Of a stretch of 64,000 nt of DNA, positions 48,270 to 61,742 are shown one piece after another. The DNA comes from Heterohyrax brucei (lineage: Eukaryota; Chordata; Mammalia; Hyracoidea; Procaviidae): assembly GCA_028571685.1 (NCBI GenBank), contig CM053148.1:86140001-86204000 (forward strand). Reading direction: 5' to 3'. The position numbers and the translations under genes are program-made. The notes under the pieces are model-generated. The model was not told the origin of the DNA. It saw nothing but the letters and a program-made list of their open reading frames with translations, and did no database searches. Every line of letters starts with the position of its first letter. Within the stretch, counting starts at the first letter, position 1.

Positions 48270-49939
48270 TTTGATTAGTTGGGCCTCTGTAAATTGTAAA
48301 TCCCACAAAATAGCAGTTGTGAAGCCCATGGACAGCAAAAGTTTTTTAATTCCCCTTTTCACATTTCCTTACATTTCATTTCCCAAGTTCCTAATTAAGT
48401 AATCTTTTTGTGTGTGTGTCATTGTAGGAGCTTTTGAGTGGAAGCAGTAAGAGATTCCTTCCAACTTTATTTGGTAAAGTAGAGAATCATAGAGAATTTG
48501 TCCTGAAAAAAATGGAAGCCCACAATGATTCCGACTATGGTAGCAACTGTCGGTTCTGAGTATGGTACCTCTTTGCTCTCTTTTTTGGTGTGCAGATGGG
48601 TTCTTTTCTAGCTCATCTGGGCTCCACTGTTAGTGGATAACCAAGAGAGAACTGATTTCCTAAAAATACCAGAATCGCAGTGCCTCTGGAGCCAGAAATG
48701 TTTACCTTGTCTCTTTTTGGGGTTGCTTCTGCTTATTCGTGACAAGTCGCTGTTAACACCACAGATGGGTACACATGATATTGCATGCAAGCTTTTATTT
48801 TTGTAACGTTGCTTACAAATCCATTAACACCAAAATAGGCACTCCTTTTTGCAGCTTCACAGGCATTAAGAAGACACGCATTTTCACCCTCTGTTCTGTA
48901 TTTGGCTTTTACTTTTAAGAATTATTTTCATCACCCCAACACAGAAGCTCCCGCATACCAGTGTCTGCTCTACTCACAGTGTGGTCCAGCCGAGACATTA
49001 CTCGGTGTTGTCAGCGAAAGAAGAAATAGAGGGAAGTTATTAAATTGATAAATCTGTGTGCTGCAGGAGACTTTATGACCAGCAGCTTATATCTTCTCAT
49101 ATTTTGTGTCTTCTTTATCCTCATAATATCCCCATGCAGTGGTCCCCGGACATAGAATTAAGTTTACCTGAAACTGTCAACGCAGAGGTCAGCCTCAACA
49201 TCCTGATACAGATACCCTGTTACAGACACCATGAGCCGCAGGACCAGGAGTAAACTCTGCCTCTGTCCAGTCCATGCAGTTCCCAGTTGTGCTGCCTTTC
49301 ACCCTGAGTCTCTGATGATGACTCTTGAGAGTCTGCCGGGCAGTGCCATCGTGCCTCGTGCTGTGACTAGCAGTGGCAACAGAGACAGTGGAGAGACATG
49401 TCTTGACAGCTGATCTACTTGGTTTCATGAATCTATGTCTGTAGGGCTGTTAGGGAAACTTAAATTATCATAAGCTGGAGACAGTTAGGGCTCGCCTAGT
49501 GTCCTCGGTATTGCCTGTGTCACATGGTGAAGTTCAGGGAGCCAGCGGTTGGCGTTCCCATCCTGCTCAGCAAGCTGCTGGGGCCCAAGGCGGAGGGTTA
49601 GTGCCATCCCAACTGCAACCTAGACCAGCTCAGTAGTTTTCTTCTTGGCACTTTCTCCTTTATTTTTAAACGAGGAGATACTTTTCATCCATAAACACGA
49701 AACGAGATTGGGAAGCACTCCTTTAACTCATAAAGTTCCTACATTGGTTAAGTGGGGGTCCTGTATGCTGCTATGGAAACATCCAGGGAGGGCAATATCA
49801 CCAACGTAGTTTTCTTTTTTTCTTTTTTGATGTAATTCTAACATGAGAAGGGTATGCATTTCCAGTAGTTTTTAAACAAAATTGATCTGTTTTCAGGGAC
49901 TAGCTAGGCAATATCCAGAGGTATTATGTAGGCAATAAA

Positions 49940-50111
49940 TAATAGAAATGCAAACACACAAAGCCAGTGCTGTTGAGTCAGTTCCAACTCATAGCAGCCC
50001 TACAGACAGAGTAGAATTGTCCCATATCTTCCAAGGAGCACCTGGCAGATTTGAACTGCTGACCTTCTGGTTAGCAGCCCTGACTCTTAACCACTACGCC
50101 ACCAGGGTTTC
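49940..50111 (-). mobile_element. AfroSINE
   Basis: 'tgctgttgagtcagttccaa' to 'actacgccaccagggtttc' on the + strand. The duplication 'aggcaataaa' lies at 49930-49939 and 50112-50121. Confidence 0.93.
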
Positions 50112-50661
50112 AGGCAATAAACAGCAACCTCAAATCTTTGTTGGAGTGATGGCTTGGAAATACTCTTTGAAGTGCACATCATTTCATTTTGATGTTTCAC
50201 AAAGATCAGTGTACTCATTGCAGTGTGGAATCAGTTAAATGGTAAGGTGCTTGCTCTCAGGAACTTGAGCTACTGTTAGAAGCACTGCAGTTTGTATAGT
50301 TTTAAAAGTGGAGGTGGAATTGGGAAGGCAGGGAAATGCGAAGCAAGATGAAGTGCCCATAACTGTGTTCCGTGGTGTGAGCAGAGGGAAGGGTGGGACC
50401 CAGGGGTATATTAACCAGGGCACCTGCTTAAGCTTTAAGAGAAGTTTTGCAAGTCTTCAGATGCATGGATTGGCATTCTGTCTAGACAGAGAAGAGAGAA
50501 TGATACTGGCCAAGAAGACTTTCTTGTACTATGTAAGCTTGAGTTACCCTACCAGATGACAGGCCATGTGATGGGGGGCACAAATGTTCAGATGATAAAG
50601 GAGGAAGGTTCTAGTTGAGGGATGTTTATGAATACCTGTGTTCATTAGATATGTAATAGAA

Positions 50662-50812
50662 AGTCAGGTGGTAGTACCATTAAGAGCTGTGGCTGCTAAC
50701 CAGAAGGTCAGCAATTCAGATCCAACAGCCGCACCTTGGAAACCCTATGAGGCAGTTCTTTTCTCTTGTATAGTGTCGCTGTGAGCCTGAATTGACGGCA
50801 ACAGGTGTGATA
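50662..50812 (+). mobile_element. AfroSINE
   Basis: 'aagagctgtggctgctaacc', 'ggaaaccctatgaggcagtt' and 'gtgtcgctgtgagcctgaat'. Confidence 0.85.
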
Positions 50813-51119
50813 TAGGTATCAAGGTGAGTCTCAGGCACCTGGACTACAGTCCCTATATTTTGTAGTATTCATTTTATGGGTTCTTTGTCATAACACGTTA
50901 TGAGGCCACACATTTGAGTCCAGTGTACCTAATTATACCTTTAGAGTTCCCAGACTTAGAAACCGTTTCCAGTATTGTCATGGCCCAGCATTCAACTGAT
51001 GGTGTTGTCTTTGAATAATCCCTCTTCCTCCCAGCCACTGGCACTTGCCAGTATGCTTTCTGTCACTGTGGATTGACCTTTTCTGGTTATTTCTGGATTG
51101 TTTGCTGTGGAAATGAAGT

Positions 51120-51668
51120 CCGACAATTCAGTCTGTAAACTTAATTGTTCTACGTGCTGCATACCTCACTACTGAGTCTCACTACAGTGTATTCCCTTTG
51201 GGAAGTTATGCACCCATACCAGTTCCCAGTCTACCCTTCAAAGCAGTTTTGGAGCTTTTCCTGGAATGGCCATTTTGCACAGTGGCATGGTAGCAAGTTC
51301 ATGAATTTAATTGTATGGTTGTCTGTGAGGGAGTTTTTAGCCAGTTCTAATACAAATAACTGTATTAGAACCCCCTCCCTACTCTCCTGATCTGGCCCCA
51401 AATGATTTTTTCTTTAAGTGAAGCTAAAGAAAATATATAAAGGGAGACCTTTTGATGATATTCAGGACATTGAGGGTAATACAGTGGACGACAGCTCTGA
51501 TGGCTGTTCCAGAAAGAGTTCCAAAATTGCTTTGAAGGCTGAACTGGGCACTGGTGTTGGTACATACCTTCCCAAGGAGAGTCCTTCAAAGGTGACTGTA
51601 GTGACATTCAGCAATGAGGTGTGTAGCACCTTTTCTGTGATGAGTTCGTGAACGTAATTGTTGGTCCT
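51120..51668 (+). mobile_element. Foldback mariner derivative, copy 2
   Basis: Here the transposase C-terminus reads on the + strand (VREFLAS at about 51330, then a degraded PDLAP motif at about 51387, then 'gatgatattcaggacattga'). The left arm (about 51121-51290) is an inverted copy of the right arm (about 51497-51668). The same junction next to 'gtctgtgagggagtttttag' occurs in inverse orientation in copy 1, so both derive from one rearranged ancestor. It is non-autonomous, with no catalytic N-terminal region. Confidence 0.75.
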
Positions 51669-53078
51669 CATATTATGGGACTGTTCGTTACTCTGAAACA
51701 AGTAAGGAAAGGTCTATTTTTTATAAGCCCTCTCTGCTCCAACCCCCACCCCATTTCTGTGTCATCCCGACTAAGGAAAAGGATTTCTGCGAGTAACCAG
51801 GACTGTGAGATTCTACTGTGTAGGTTCACTTATGGAACATGGTAACATTAGTGGTGATTTCTGGCCAAAGTAGGATGAGCTAGAGTGGCCGTTAGTTATA
51901 CGTCTTGGCTTATTTCCAGGAAAACTATAAACTCTGAAAGCAACTTTACACAATGTGAAGTGAAGAGAGAAGAAAAATACACTAGCACACGCTTCACATG
52001 GGGTGGAAAGCTACCCATTTCATTATAATTTATTATCATTCTTCTCCAGACCTAATAAACGAGTCCCCAAGCTATGTACCAGGTGCCATGAAAAACTTAC
52101 CTTCTATAGCTTCCAAACAAATAAGAGTTTCTCCCCGATGACTTAGAGGAAAACAGACCTCAAATCACCAGGGCTCAGAATGGGGTCGGTACATTTCAGA
52201 AAAAGGCCCCCGTGACCCTGTATAAACAAAGGTCACTACCATTGTTTCAAAACTACTTATCTGATTTCGTTACCTGCAGTTATCAGCTTGTGATTGATGA
52301 GGTTTCCTTCTAAGCAAGCACATTAATTTCTTTCCCCAGCTTCTACTGAGATTTGCCTTATATATTGAAAATCTTTTCACTCAGTGACTATACACTAAAG
52401 AAAAATGAATTAACAGGAACTGTTTTCTCCTGAGAATCCCAAACTGTTGAGCAATAAGCATTAATTATCCATCATTCTGACTGATTACATGAATTTTATG
52501 TTTTAAAGTATTTGACCATTAAACAGTATTCTCAGGTTAATGCCAGAAACAGCATAGGCTCATGTAAAAAATGAGTGGAGAGCTCATTCTTTCCTTAGTT
52601 TCTCATGTAACCATTCGGTCCCACAAATCTAAAAAGGGAGGACTGTTCAAGAGAGTTTTTAAAAAGCCTCAGAAATAAAATTTTCACTGTTGTAATACTT
52701 GATGTTAATGGCAGAGATACTGCAGAAATCACAGTGGCTGTACAAAGTTCTCACATTTTAAGAAGTCTTGTAGAAACATCAAAGTACATAAGCAAAAAGA
52801 GCTTTCATGTCACTACTGTGTAAAAAACTAATGTCAGGCAGAATAGAGACAAGAGTGGCCTGACAGTTGTGTAAAGAAATTGCTGGTACTAATTTTCAAG
52901 CATGAAGATAAATAAGAGTAGAGATACCCCTACAGATCAAGATGGGGAGGGGAGAGGGGAAGATAAGTGAGGACACAAGAGTTAGGAGGAGAATCAGGAA
53001 GACTCTTCCACTCTGTGCTTGTTTTGAATGTCTTTATGAAGAGGATAATCTTCTGAAAAGAAAAAATTAAGCCCTCAA

Positions 53079-53363
53079 TAGCTCAGTATGAGAGAAGAAA
53101 AACACTAGCTGTTTGTGTTAGTTGTTTGCTGGTACGTAGTCAGTAGCCACAAAATTTGGTTTAAAACAACAAGGATTTGTTTCCTACAGTTGCTGTAGGT
53201 CAGGATTCCATGGCTTAATTGGGTGGTTCTGGTTCAGGACATCTCCTAAGGTTGCAATCGAGATGTCATCCGGAGCTGCAGTCGTCTGAAGGTGGCGCTG
53301 AGGCTCATTTCCAAGAAGGCTTGCTCACATGGCAGGTGGCGGGAGGCCCCCTTTCCTGGCTGG
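53079..53363. repeat. Local duplication, copy A
   Basis: 285 bp from 'tagctcagtatgagagaaga' to 'ctttcctggctgg' recur at 53863-54146 in the same orientation. By hand I count about 23 substitutions and one indel (about 92% identity), most in the first half. It covers the left part of an old LTR-like repeat plus about 40 bp of flank. Confidence 0.9.
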
Positions 53364-53800
53364 CTGCTGACAGGAGACAGGAGACTTTAGTGCCTCCCTG
53401 TGTGAATCTCTGTGTAGGGCTGCTTGAGTGTCCTCACAGCATGGCTGCAGGCTTTCCCCAGACCAAGTGACCAAAGAGAAAGGGAGAAGGCAGCTTCAGA
53501 GCCTGTTAGGACCTGCTCTCAGAAGTCATACATCGTCACATCTGCCATGTTTTAGTCGTTAGCAATAAGTGGCTATTTCCAGTCCACATTCAACGAAGTG
53601 GAATTAAGTTCCACCTCTTGAAGGTTGTATACTCTGGCAGCATAGCAGTTAAGTGATATGGCTGCTAACCAAAAGGTCAGCAGTTCAAATTCACCAGGCA
53701 CCTTTTGTCAATTCTGTGGGGCAGCAGGTTTAGTTTTGTTGTTGTTTTCTTGGAAGGAAATATCAAAAAATGTGTGGATATATTTTAAAACCACACCCTG
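53115..53800 (-). mobile_element. Old LTR-like mammalian repeat, SINE-interrupted
   Basis: 'accacaaaatttggtttaaa', 'gggtggttctggttcaggac', 'gctgcttgagtgtcctcaca' and, after a SINE, 'gtggatatattttaaaacca' follow the order of a common old mammalian interspersed repeat. I think it is MaLR-like but cannot name the family. Confidence 0.5.
53630..53742 (+). mobile_element. AfroSINE, 3'-deleted
   Basis: 'ggcagcatagcagttaagtg', 'aggtcagcagttcaaattca', then a jump to 'ggggcagcaggtttagtttt'. It lies inside the LTR-like repeat. Confidence 0.83.
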
Positions 53801-53862
53801 TCTATATAAGTCCAAATGCTTCTGACCCAGACAAAGCACGGGCTGAGTGAAGTCACTGAACA

Positions 53863-54146
53863 TAGCTCAGTATGAGAGAAGAAAACACTAGCAGTTTGTA
53901 CTAGTTGTGTGCTGGTATGTAGTCAGTAACCACAAAATTTAGCTTAAAACAACAAGCATTCGTTTCCTATAGCTGCTGTAAGTCGGGATTTCACAGCTTA
54001 ATTGGGTGGTTCTGGTTCAGGGCATTGCCTAAGGTTGCAATCGAGATGTCATCCAGAGCTGCAGTCGTCTGAAGGTGGCGCTGAGGCTCATTTCCAAGAT
54101 GGCTTGCTCACATGGCAGGTGGCAGGAGGCCCCCTTTCCTGGCTGG
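53863..54146. repeat. Local duplication, copy B
   Basis: The second copy begins 784 bp after copy A starts and ends at the same internal base. The LTR-like repeat then stops, whereas in copy A it continues. Confidence 0.9.
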
Positions 54147-54837
54147 AAACACTCTCCACGATCTTTTTGCAACCCTGGAGAAAAGAAAGGCTGGGAAATT
54201 AGGGAGAAGAAAATGTAATTCTGACAGGTTGAAGGAATTAAAAAATAGCTTCGTAGTCTAGAAGCCAGGTGTAAGTTTGGTGTTGCCCTGGGGTCAATTT
54301 TTTGGATAGGTTATTAACTGACAGCTTATTGAGCAATTGGAAAAGCAATCAACAATATGTCAGCATCCTTGTGGGTTCACCAGCCCTTGTCAAGCCGTCC
54401 ACATTTTCTCTATGGACAGGCTACACTCCCTATTAGACCAGCAACTGTGCTTTTCAGTTTCGGCAAGATGTGTGACAAGTTTCACAGCACCTTGTAGATA
54501 TAACCGTCAGACTGATTAGACCAAGAGCAAGAAAATGAGGTCCCCTGGGGGCTGAAGGAACTCAAAGTCTGTAGCTCATGCAAAAGAAGCAGCAGCCAGG
54601 AACATGATACCTGTCCTTGGGGGTCTGCACCGTGTTCCAGGGCTCGCTGTGTGTAGAACCTAGCAGGAAGCTGCTGGGAAGCAGGTGTTGACTGAATCTA
54701 GGAAAGCCCATTACAGTAGATGAAACTGAAAGTGGAGGTCAACTGATAGACTGAGCCCTGTGTAAGCAGGAGGTGCGCGGCTGCCCTGTGGGAGGAATCG
54801 CACTGAGAAGATGCCTGTAAGAGCCGTTTTCCACGTG

Positions 54838-55003
54838 GGGAAGCCCCTGTGGTTTGGCAGTTACATGCTGCGTCTGCTGACCAAAACATCTGCAGTTGGA
54901 ATCCTCCAGGCACTCCTTGGAAACTCTGTGGGGCAGCTCTGGTCTGTCCTGTAGGGTTGCTATGAGTTAGAATCGACTAGACGGCAGTGGGTTTGGTTTT
55001 CTG
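54838..55003 (+). mobile_element. AfroSINE
   Basis: 'ggaagcccctgtggtttggc', 'tgcagttggaatcctccagg' and 'cggcagtgggtttggttttc'. Confidence 0.92.
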
Positions 55004-55023
55004 CGTTTCTCTATAAAATTCTG

Positions 55024-55194
55024 GAAATCCTGGTAACGTAGTGGGTTAAGTGCTACATCTGCTAACCAAAAGGTCGGCAGTTCAAATCTGCTAGGCACTC
55101 CTTGGAAACTCTGTGGGGCAGTTCTACTCTGTTTATAGGGTTGCTATGAGTCAGACCCAAATCAACGGCAGTGGTTTTTGTTGTTTTTTTTTTA
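55024..55194 (+). mobile_element. AfroSINE
   Basis: 'gaaatcctggtaacgtagtg' to a T-rich tail. The duplication 'ataaaattctg' / 'ataaaaattctg' lies at 55013-55023 and 55195-55206. It is about 825 bp upstream of exon 16. Confidence 0.93.
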
Positions 55195-56002
55195 ATAAAA
55201 ATTCTGATACTTGATATTTAATTACTATGGCTTGAAAACCCATATTCCATTCATACTGTCATTTTTGTTTAACAAGTGGCTTTGTGCTCAGTTTTTGAGC
55301 TTCAGATTATTACTCGAATAGCTAAATTCATTAGAACTATAGTATGTGATTTACACCACATTTTATAAAGAGGGAGGAATTAGTAAATGAGAATTCTTTT
55401 AGTCCCAAAAGTGTTTTCAAAAATAACAGAACCTGACTTTTTATTCAGGAGGTGAAACAGTTACATTCTGTATCTGTAACTGGAACATTATACCAAATAC
55501 GTGATAGGATTTTTACAGTGCTTCACTGCATAGCTATGTGAATGTATTTTATTTGTAATTGGAACAAAGCTCCATTGTGCTGTTTTGTTCTATCAGGTAA
55601 TTAATTCTCGTTTTTAAAGACTTGTGTTATTTTTTTTTTCTGAAGGAATGTGAACATATGGAAAAAAGAAGCATAATCAGATAAACAGTAACCCCCTAAA
55701 CCAAACTAGCAATCTTTTGAGATGGATTGGTTCACAATCAGCATTTGACTTCTATTCCTCCGCCCGCCTTTATAAAAATCAGGGAGGTGGGAGCCTTATG
55801 TGCAGATATGCAGATACTTAAAATCTCTAATTTCTTTTTGTGTAACATGGGTAGTGATTAAGGTTTTAGATACGGATATTGTTTTTGTCGAATAAAGCTA
55901 TTAACCTATTTTTGTCTAGCCTCAGGCCTAGAAGTAAGTTTTTGTTGGCGTTGTGTTGCAGTTATTGTTTATAGATAAAATTAATTCTTGTGTCTTTTTT
56001 AA

Positions 56003-56167
<165 letters not shown>

Positions 56168-56384
56168 TGACCTGTTAATTCTTGTTCATCCTGTGCTGAA
56201 AATCAAGAGAAAAGGTGAATGTAAAACTTTTGCCTGTAGTGTCCTCCTGAAAACATGAAGAGAAGGCCCTCTGTAATTCTTTATGACTCTCTGGTTGCCG
56301 TGGAGTCACTGCTGACCAATAGCACCACCATGCATGTCGGAATACAACTGTACTCCATGGAGTTTTCTTCTTTCATTAATTTTC

Positions 56385-57260
56385 GTTGTTGTTGAATCTT
56401 CACAGCAAGAACACACCAACTCAGGTTATTATATATGCATTTTCGTGACATTGATTACATTCTTTGGGCTGTGCACTATTCTGGTTCTCCTTTCTCAAGT
56501 TGTTCCTCTCCCATTGATGTGTACTCGCTGCCCCCTAGGGTTCCTATCATATCTTTCAAGTTGTTGTTTTCAGTGTGGTCCTGGATGGCTAGATCTTAAA
56601 AGAGGATAATGCTTAAGGCAGACATTCTGCTAATTAAGCTGAACCCTGGTGGAGTAGTGGGGTAAGTGCTACCTCTGCTAACCAAAAGGTCGGCAGTTCA
56701 AGTCCACCAGGCGCTCCTAGAAAACTCTAGGGGGAAGTCCTACTCTGACCTCTAGGGTCACTAAGAGTGGGACATGCCTCAACGGGGATGGGTTTTTAGG
56801 TTATTGTTAAGTTTAAAGAAGATTTCAAGGAATATGTTTGTATTAAGCTTCAAAGATTACTTTAAGATCAAAATTTCAGGGGTTAATCTAGCCTTCATGG
56901 CTCCTGAAAATCTGGATTCCATGAGAGTTTGAATTTCTATTCTTCATTTTCCTTGTTTTGAGCAGGAATCTTCTGTAGATCTTTGATGACAATGTTCAGT
57001 AATGGTAGTGGGGCACCATCCAGTTCTTCTCATCTCCTGGCAAAGGAGACAGTTTTGTTCATGAAGGCACTTAGCTGCACATCGTATTTCTTCTTCCTAT
57101 TCCTGACTCTCCATCTTCCTCTGTTGTTCCACACAAAGGCCAGCTGTTTCACCTTGGATGGCCACTCGCAAGCTTTGAAATCAGTTCCTATTACAACAGC
57201 TGTTTTAATTAATCTTCGCTCTCTTTCCTAAGAATGTCTAGCTTGGAACAGCAACCACTT
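56385..57260 (+). mobile_element. L1 3'UTR-like segment
   Basis: 'cacagcaagaacacaccaac', 'agttgttcctctcccattga', 'gatcttaaaagaggataatg', 'cttcatggctcctgaaaatc', 'gggcaccatccagttcttct' and 'ccttggatggccactcgcaa' occur in the order I associate with an afrotherian L1 3'UTR. A SINE interrupts it at 56638-56798. No ORF is kept; short ORFs here are chance. Confidence 0.55.
56638..56798 (+). mobile_element. AfroSINE
   Basis: 'gaaccctggtggagtagtgg', 'aaggtcggcagttcaagtcc' and 'gggtcactaagagtgggaca'. Confidence 0.9.
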
Positions 57261-57863
57261 GCACAAATCTTTGGCAGCTGTAATCTTCACATCACGTCCA
57301 CTTGGCCTGACCTGTACCAGTTCCCTGCCTACTTGAAAACATTGATTGCAAAGGCTGCTAATAGACTCCCGTGAAATATGGCATGATATGAATAATGCTA
57401 ATATTGTAGATTGAGCATCTGAGCATCAAAATCTGAAAGAAATGTGTCCGAACATCACTTGGACACTTTATAGCTGTCCAGTTTTCGTAGATGTAGCTCT
57501 GTCCGTTTGCTTCTTAGCTCGCCCTTCCTTGCCACCACCTCCCCGACTCCTACTCTTTATGCTCCTCCCTGTGGAGAAGATCAGGGGACTCCGCCCAGGT
57601 GGCAGGGACGGGAGGCAAGCGAAGCTACACATGCTCCCAGCAATGCTATTTATCTGAACATTTGGCAAGGAATACCGTGGTTTTCTTTTCAGATGAATTC
57701 ACTTTTTTAACCCTAAATGTTACAGAAAAGAGGTAAATGAAAAACGCAGCGGCCTCCTTTTCAGGCATTTTCAGCAGCCACATAAATCCTCCGCTAAAAG
57801 CTTAAGCTTCAAATTAATCAAATCCTGGATTGTGTTAGGGTCCTTTCCATCTTTTCCCAAAAT

Positions 57864-58287
57864 ATGTTGTTGTTGTTAGGTGCCATCGAGTCAGTTCTCA
57901 CTCATAGCGACCGTGTGAACAACAGAATGAGACACTGCCCAGTCTTGTACCATGTCCACAATCTTTTTTATGCTGACACTGGTTGTTGTGGCCACTGTGT
58001 CAGTCCGTCTCGTCAAGGGTCTTCCTCTTTTTCGCTGACCCTCCACTCTACCAAGCATGATGTCCTTCTCCAGGGACCGATCCTTCCTGACATGTCCAAA
58101 GTGTGTGAGACGCAGTCTTGCCATCTTGGCTTTCAAGGACCACACAGGTTGGACTTCTTCTGGAACAGATCTGTCTGTTCTTTTGGTGGTCCATGGTGCA
58201 TTCAGCTTTCTTCTCCAACACCCCAATTCAAAGGCATCAATTCTTCTTCTGCCTTCTTTGTTCATTGTTCATTCCATAAACACAGTT
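57864..58287 (-). mobile_element. RTE LINE 3' end with ORF2 C-terminus
   Basis: The 124-residue minus-strand ORF (57891-58265) keeps RRRIDAFELGCWRRKLNAPW and LEKDIMLGRVEGQRKRGRP, the typical RTE C-terminus. The 3' end on the + strand is 'gttgttgttgttaggtgcca'. It is the best-preserved RTE end in the window but strongly 5'-truncated. Confidence 0.92.
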
Positions 58288-58293
58288 AACCAA

Positions 58294-58432
58294 AATAAAA
58301 CCAAACCCAGACTGCCGTTGAGTCAGTTCCAACTGATAGTGACAAAAAAGAAGACAGGACAGCTGCCTTATAGGGTTTTCAAGGATTCAAACTGCTGACT
58401 TCTTGGTTAGCAGCCAAGCTGTTAATCACTGT
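58294..58432 (-). mobile_element. AfroSINE
   Basis: 'aaaccaaacccagactgccg', 'gattcaaactgctgacttct' and 'gccaagctgttaatcactg' on the + strand. A short insertion 'aaaaaagaagac' replaces the usual 'ccctatagg'. Confidence 0.87.
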
Positions 58433-60380
58433 TGGAACAGGGCCCCAAGCACAGTTAGGGGGTTAAATTAAGGAAAACGATAACTTGATTCTCATTCCCT
58501 GGTGAATAACCATTGATAATCATTTCTCATAGTGATAATAAACACTTGGGAAGTACTCTCTCAAGTATATGTTATGGGGTGAGTATCTAATGCTCACAGA
58601 TAAAATACGTAAGTCCTAGTATTAAATTCCTGGAGAGACATGTCTTGCAAATATTGTTTGTGTCTCTTTTCGCTGACTAAGCAGCAAATCACAACTGACT
58701 TGAGATTCAAGTAGGCAATAACCCTTAGGATCTTTCTGTGAAAGGCAAGCAGCCTTGTGAAGTGGTAATCCACTAAGCCAGTGTCTGTGATTAGAAAATC
58801 AGGGGTACTCTTGATCTCACTGATGCAGAAGAGGTTAAACAAACAAAAAATTGGGGGAGTTCTGCTGAAGAGTTGGAAGTCAGTGGGGCACAGAGCTGAG
58901 GATGAATGTGCTGATTTGCCTTTTGTGGGGCTTGTGTCATAGAAACCCGTCTCTGCAATTACCCGGACTCCTGTATGTGACGGTGACTAATGGCAGCAGC
59001 AGCAATTAGAGGAACCAGCCCCCTCCACCGAACTCCTTGATAAGATAATATACCATAATTATCGTGATGAATATTGTACAATTACAGTATTTTCTTAAAG
59101 ACATAGCAAGATGCCCAGACTTGCATTTATTCCTGATTACCTGAAACTAGTATTATTAGCTAATTAATGGACTTGCTTCTTATGAATATATTGAACTAGA
59201 ATATTGGTTTGCTAAGAAGTTTAATAACAGTTTCACATTTTGTTGCAGATAGACTGAGCTAAAGCTTTTTTAGAAATTTGTTTTATTTGCTCTATTTTAT
59301 ATTGCCTTTTCAGATTGTTAAGATGTTAGTTTTAACTATGAAAACCAGTCTCCTTTCTTATCTTGAAGCTGGATTGAAAGGATGATTTTGGGGAGCAGTT
59401 GTCATGAATTTATATAACAAATGTGTATGTTTAATACTAGCTATAAGATTATCTCCTTGTATAACAAGATAATAAAATGGCAACACACTTTTGCAAGTCT
59501 GATTCCATAAAGTGGAAAAATAGGTATCGCTTGTATTTTATAAACAATATGAAGAAATGTTGTACGATGAATTTATCACACTCCATATACTTCCTCTTCA
59601 CACTGTTCAAATTATTTTTATGTTTTGTCCAAATAAACAGCAGGAACGAAGCAATATTTTTTATTTTAGTTTCTAGGGAACGCATAGTAAAAACAGGTGA
59701 ATTCTCTGCAACTACTGAAATTCTTACCTTATGGCCTGTGATTTCTTCCCCTTGAAATAATCCCTAACAGCAACGTGTATTTGAAGGTAAATTAGTGTCC
59801 TGCTGAATGACTGTGGCTCCAAATAAGTAGCTAGGTTCCTTTTTTGTCTGGCCAGATGTCTTTGTTTCAAAATGCTGATTCCTAATTAAAAATGCTCTCC
59901 GTCTAAGGAAGTTAGGATAACTCCAGGTTGGAAGGTTTTGAAGCACCAGTGTTTAGATTCGTTCATCAGGTCTGTTAGCTCTAAACCTGCTGGTAGGGGG
60001 AAAATTCTGACTTCCCTTCAGAGTTAGCTCCCATCCTTTACAGTTTTAGGTTGACCCAAGAGCCGTTGTCTCACCTCTTACAGAACATTCCACCTGTCAT
60101 AGGGCTTCAAGTCTCTGCAAGCTTCTGCTACGCTTTTCTAGTAGCAGGTGAAAGAAAAGAAGACTTCCCAGAAGTGGCAAGTCACAGCATTTCACCTGCT
60201 GCAACTGTCATTCTTAATAAATAGAAAGTGGGACTTTTCCTTTTTCAAGTAAGCACTGCATAATGAAGTGGCCGACAAACCTAAGCTTAGAGCATAAGAC
60301 TAAGTGAGGGCAGAGAATGCCCTGAGACTTCCCACATGCCACTGTTCAGCATCTGCTGTGATTATAATCCTTTCTTTTGA

Positions 60381-60593
<213 letters not shown>

Positions 60594-60914
60594 TAGGGTC
60601 TCACCAGGTCTCACTTCTTTGAAAAAAATTGCTCCTTCATTATGCTCGAATTGAAGTTACTCTTTTTGTTTGTTTTTATTCAACCTGATTTTTAAAGAGT
60701 TTCACAAACTAGAAATTAAAAAGGTAGAAAGTTGCTGTTTCAAAAAAAACCCAAACACATGTGCATACACCAACTCTTCCTTTTCTTGCTGTCTCATTAT
60801 CTGACATTTCACATCTACAATGATAGTTCCCAGTCTGTCATCCAACTGTTCTGTGTATTGACAGCATACCTCTACCAGCAGTGAATGGCAAGGCACAAGG
60901 CAACGATGACACTG

Positions 60915-61130
60915 GCTGTGATGGCTAGGTTATTTGTCAGTTTGGCTGGACCATGATTCTCAGTGGTTTAGCAGTTATGTAATGATGTAATTTGGCAGTT
61001 CTGAAATGATGTAGTAATCTTCTATTTTTGTGCTGTAATGTGGTCATCCTCCATTTTTACATACTGGCAATTTTTCACACAGTGACCTAGTCTTTGGAGC
61101 CTAACCATGTCAAAAGGTAAGGTTATGGTT
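60915..61130 (+). mobile_element. MaLR-like LTR fragment
   Basis: 'gtcagtttggctggaccatg', 'ggtttagcagttatgtaatg' and 'gtggtcatcctccattttta' resemble the 5' part of the LTR split at 25632/26564, here in sense. The 3' border is unclear. Confidence 0.5.
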
Positions 61131-61669
61131 GTATTTATTCCTGGATATTTTTTTTTAGTCATAGTAGTCTGACCTCTAAGCTATACCAGTTCATAAGAAA
61201 TAATAGTAACTTTCAGTAAAGAGTCTAGCCTTTAAATTTTCACAGAAAATCACTGTTCTAGATGGCTAAACAACATATACCTGGGGTTTTTTGACATGTG
61301 GAACATATTAACCTGCACTTCCAAGTGGGGTGTCTCAGCATTCTCAGGGTGTCAGTGTGGCAGCGCTGGACACAACAAGTGACAATTATAATTAATGTGT
61401 GACTGTGCTTCCTTTAGCATCTTTCTCCCCCTAGACCAATCAGTGACAAGCAGAAGTGTACATTACAGAAGTGGGTTACACCAACAAAACAGCGTAGCTG
61501 CAAGATTTAAATACATCTCTGCTTAAATGTGGAATTAAAAAAAAAAAAGTAAAATTTCGCAACTGATTTATTCTCATACATAGTATTGGGGGAAAAACTT
61601 TACAGTGTATACAACTATCCACTAGAGAAAGAGAATTAAAGCATTTTAAGAGTTACAGGCTGTTTACTT

Positions 61670-61742
61670 GTATCTGTTCTGATTCATAGAGACTTTCTAC
61701 ATATACCAGAACAAAATATTGCCTGATCCTGCACAGTGATAA
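61670..61742 (-). mobile_element. RTE 3' fragment
   Basis: 'gttctgattcatagagactt' and 'attgcctgatcctgcacagt' on the + strand. It is followed directly by an LTR fragment. Confidence 0.5.

Noticed and set aside
57891-58265. 124-residue minus-strand ORF as a gene
   Set aside because: It is the C-terminus of RTE ORF2 in a 5'-truncated insertion.
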